Assembly (NCBI GenBank): GCA_030650265.1
Contig: JAUSEJ010000841.1
Coordinates: forward strand, 1-6,708
DNA from: Dehalococcoidia bacterium
GTDB lineage: Bacteria > Chloroflexota > Dehalococcoidia > JACPQF01
Direction of reading: 5' to 3'
DNA: 6,708 nt
This document shows, piece by piece, positions 5,801 through 6,708 of this stretch; the stretch's first letter is position 1; each line of letters opens with the position of its first letter. The translations under genes and the position numbers were made by a program. The notes beneath the pieces are model-generated. The model saw only the letters and a program-made list of their open reading frames with translations, was not told where the DNA came from and made no database searches.

Positions 5801-6468
5801 AGCGTTCACTCTGGCGGCGCCTGTTCTGGTGGCGATTTCGCCTGTTTCAGCGCTATCGCTACGGCAACCTGATATTGGAAGAGGTAGCGGGGAGGCCAAT
5901 ACTGGTTCTGCCGGAGGTCTTCAACCCGAAACTCCTGCGCACCGGGGAATTCATGGGACAAACCATCAATGCCGACTTGATCCCGGCGGGCGCCCGGGTC
6001 CTCGACATGGGCACTGGCTCGGGGATTGTCGCCATATTGGCCGCCACCTGGGCAGATCGAGTTTTGGCCGTTGACATATCCCCGGAGGCAGTCAGGTGTG
6101 CTCGGATCAACGTCCTCCTCAACGAAGTCGAAGACCGGGTCGAAGTCTTTGAGGGAGATCTCTTTTTGCCGGTGCAGGATCAGCGCTTTGACGTCGTGCT
6201 TTTCAATCCGCCATATTTCCGGGGAACGCCTCACAGCGACCTCGATCGGGCCTGGCGGTCCATCGACGTCGTCGAGCGCTTCGCGGCTGGCTTGCCGGAC
6301 CATCTGAAGCCCGACGGCTGCGCCCTTGTGGTACTCTCAACAGATGGCGACACGATTTCCTTTCTTAGGGCATTCGAGGCCAATAGACTGACCATCGGGG
6401 TAGTAGCCCAGCGCGATCTTGGAAATGAAGTTTTAGCCGTATATCGTCTGACGAGCACGAAAGAATAA
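5752..6468 (+). CDS. Class I methyltransferase with NPPY motif (HemK/MTS-like)
   Basis: A 238-residue protein with a strongly basic, Trp- and Arg-rich N-terminus (1-37), then RPILVLPEVFNP, motif I VLDMGTGSG (83-91), acidic D108 in VLAVDIS, and FNPPY (151-155). N-P-P-Y is the motif IV of methyltransferases that modify planar nitrogens or related groups (PrmC/HemK glutamine methylases, RNA and DNA N6-adenine methylases, HEMK2-like proteins). The segment before motif I (F-N-P-x-x-x-R-T-G-E-F) recalls the HEMK2-type layout, but there is no N-terminal PrmC domain and no target-recognition domain. In this operon a small-molecule or peptide substrate is plausible; that is inference. The start at 5752 overlaps the preceding gene by 49 bases in another frame and is chosen for its GGAGG. 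The basic N-terminus could bind nucleic acid or acidic lipid. Confidence 0.85.
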   Translation: MDVAKRSLPVRLRTKVKRSLWRRLFWWRFRLFQRYRYGNLILEEVAGRPILVLPEVFNPKLLRTGEFMGQTINADLIPAGARVLDMGTGSGIVAILAATWADRVLAVDISPEAVRCARINVLLNEVEDRVEVFEGDLFLPVQDQRFDVVLFNPPYFRGTPHSDLDRAWRSIDVVERFAAGLPDHLKPDGCALVVLSTDGDTISFLRAFEANRLTIGVVAQRDLGNEVLAVYRLTSTKE

Positions 6469-6484
6469 AGAAAGCCGTCTGCTT

Positions 6485-6708
6485 ATGCTGATTCTGTACA
6501 GCCCGCCCGGCTCTGTCCAACGCAAACCGATCCTGCCGATGTCGCTTCTCGCTCTCGGAGCTTTGCTAGAAGGAGCGCATGAGTACACGATCATCGATGG
6601 CAATTTGGTGACCGATGCCATGGCTGCTATCGATCGGGTGGTGCGCACATCAGGGGTCGATTTGTTGGGAATGACCGTGATGCCCGGTCCCCAACTTAAT
6701 CACGCGGT
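6485..6708 (+). CDS. B12-binding radical SAM-type protein 3, N-terminal part
   Basis: Only the first 74 codons are inside the window; the frame is open to the right edge. The visible part is the start of a cobalamin-binding-like domain: ILYSPPG (3-9), LPMSLLALGALLE (17-29), I-I-D-G-N (36-40) after the second strand, then a helix and GVDLLGMTVM. This order matches the N-termini of BchE-type radical SAM proteins. The iron-sulfur motif lies beyond the edge, so the radical SAM part is inferred from family architecture and from the two relatives upstream. At D38 the sequence is D-G-N, again without the D-x-H-x-x-G ligand motif. It lacks the PYPPLG of the other two and so belongs to a different subgroup. 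ATG 6485 is 16 bases after the previous stop; only a weak AAGAAAG precedes it. Confidence 0.7.
   Translation, partial: MLILYSPPGSVQRKPILPMSLLALGALLEGAHEYTIIDGNLVTDAMAAIDRVVRTSGVDLLGMTVMPGPQLNHA

Noticed and set aside
1..6708. CRISPR array, tRNA, rRNA, transposase or attachment site
   Set aside because: No spaced direct repeats, cloverleaf, rRNA signature or transposase motif was seen on either strand.

Overview
The window looks bacterial: genes are compact, initiation is by Shine-Dalgarno sites, coding GC is moderately high, and the genes sit in a co-oriented overlapping operon. No rRNA, tRNA or other taxonomic marker is present. The gene types (a short HicB of the MVNFTAKY type and several B12-binding radical SAM proteins next to a minimal nucleotidyltransferase) recall uncultured anaerobic or thermophilic lineages such as Chloroflexota. 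That is a guess from family experience, not a demonstrated assignment.

Left edge (1-299, minus strand): a degenerate hicBA toxin-antitoxin locus. The N-terminal and central part of HicB runs directly into the C-terminal 42 codons of HicA in another frame, so an internal deletion has apparently removed the end of hicB and the start of hicA. A good sigma70-type promoter (TTGACT, 17 bp, TAGTAT) and a GAGGGGG ribosome binding site still stand in front of hicB.

Divergent intergenic region (300-766): 467 bases with the hicB promoter, a 10-bp inverted repeat, two small minus-strand open frames of doubtful status, a candidate plus-strand promoter (TTGACA at 616-621) and a 22-codon plus-strand leader frame whose TAG abuts the ATG of the next gene.

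Main operon (767-6708, plus strand, continuing past the right edge): a winged-helix/nucleotidyltransferase protein; two paralogous B12-binding radical SAM proteins (534 and up to 484 residues); a class I methyltransferase of the SNFGALNC type; a second class I methyltransferase with an NPPY motif; and the first 74 codons of a third B12-binding radical SAM-type protein. Junctions are a 4-base ATGA overlap, a 48-base gap, a 16-base gap, a 49-base overlap and a 16-base gap, so a single transcript is likely.

Taken together, the operon looks like a biosynthetic or modification pathway that performs several radical methylations or C-C bond rearrangements (cobalamin plus [4Fe-4S]/SAM enzymes), ordinary SAM methylations and one nucleotidyl transfer. 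The product cannot be read from the sequence. This operon is the best candidate in the window for an undescribed system.
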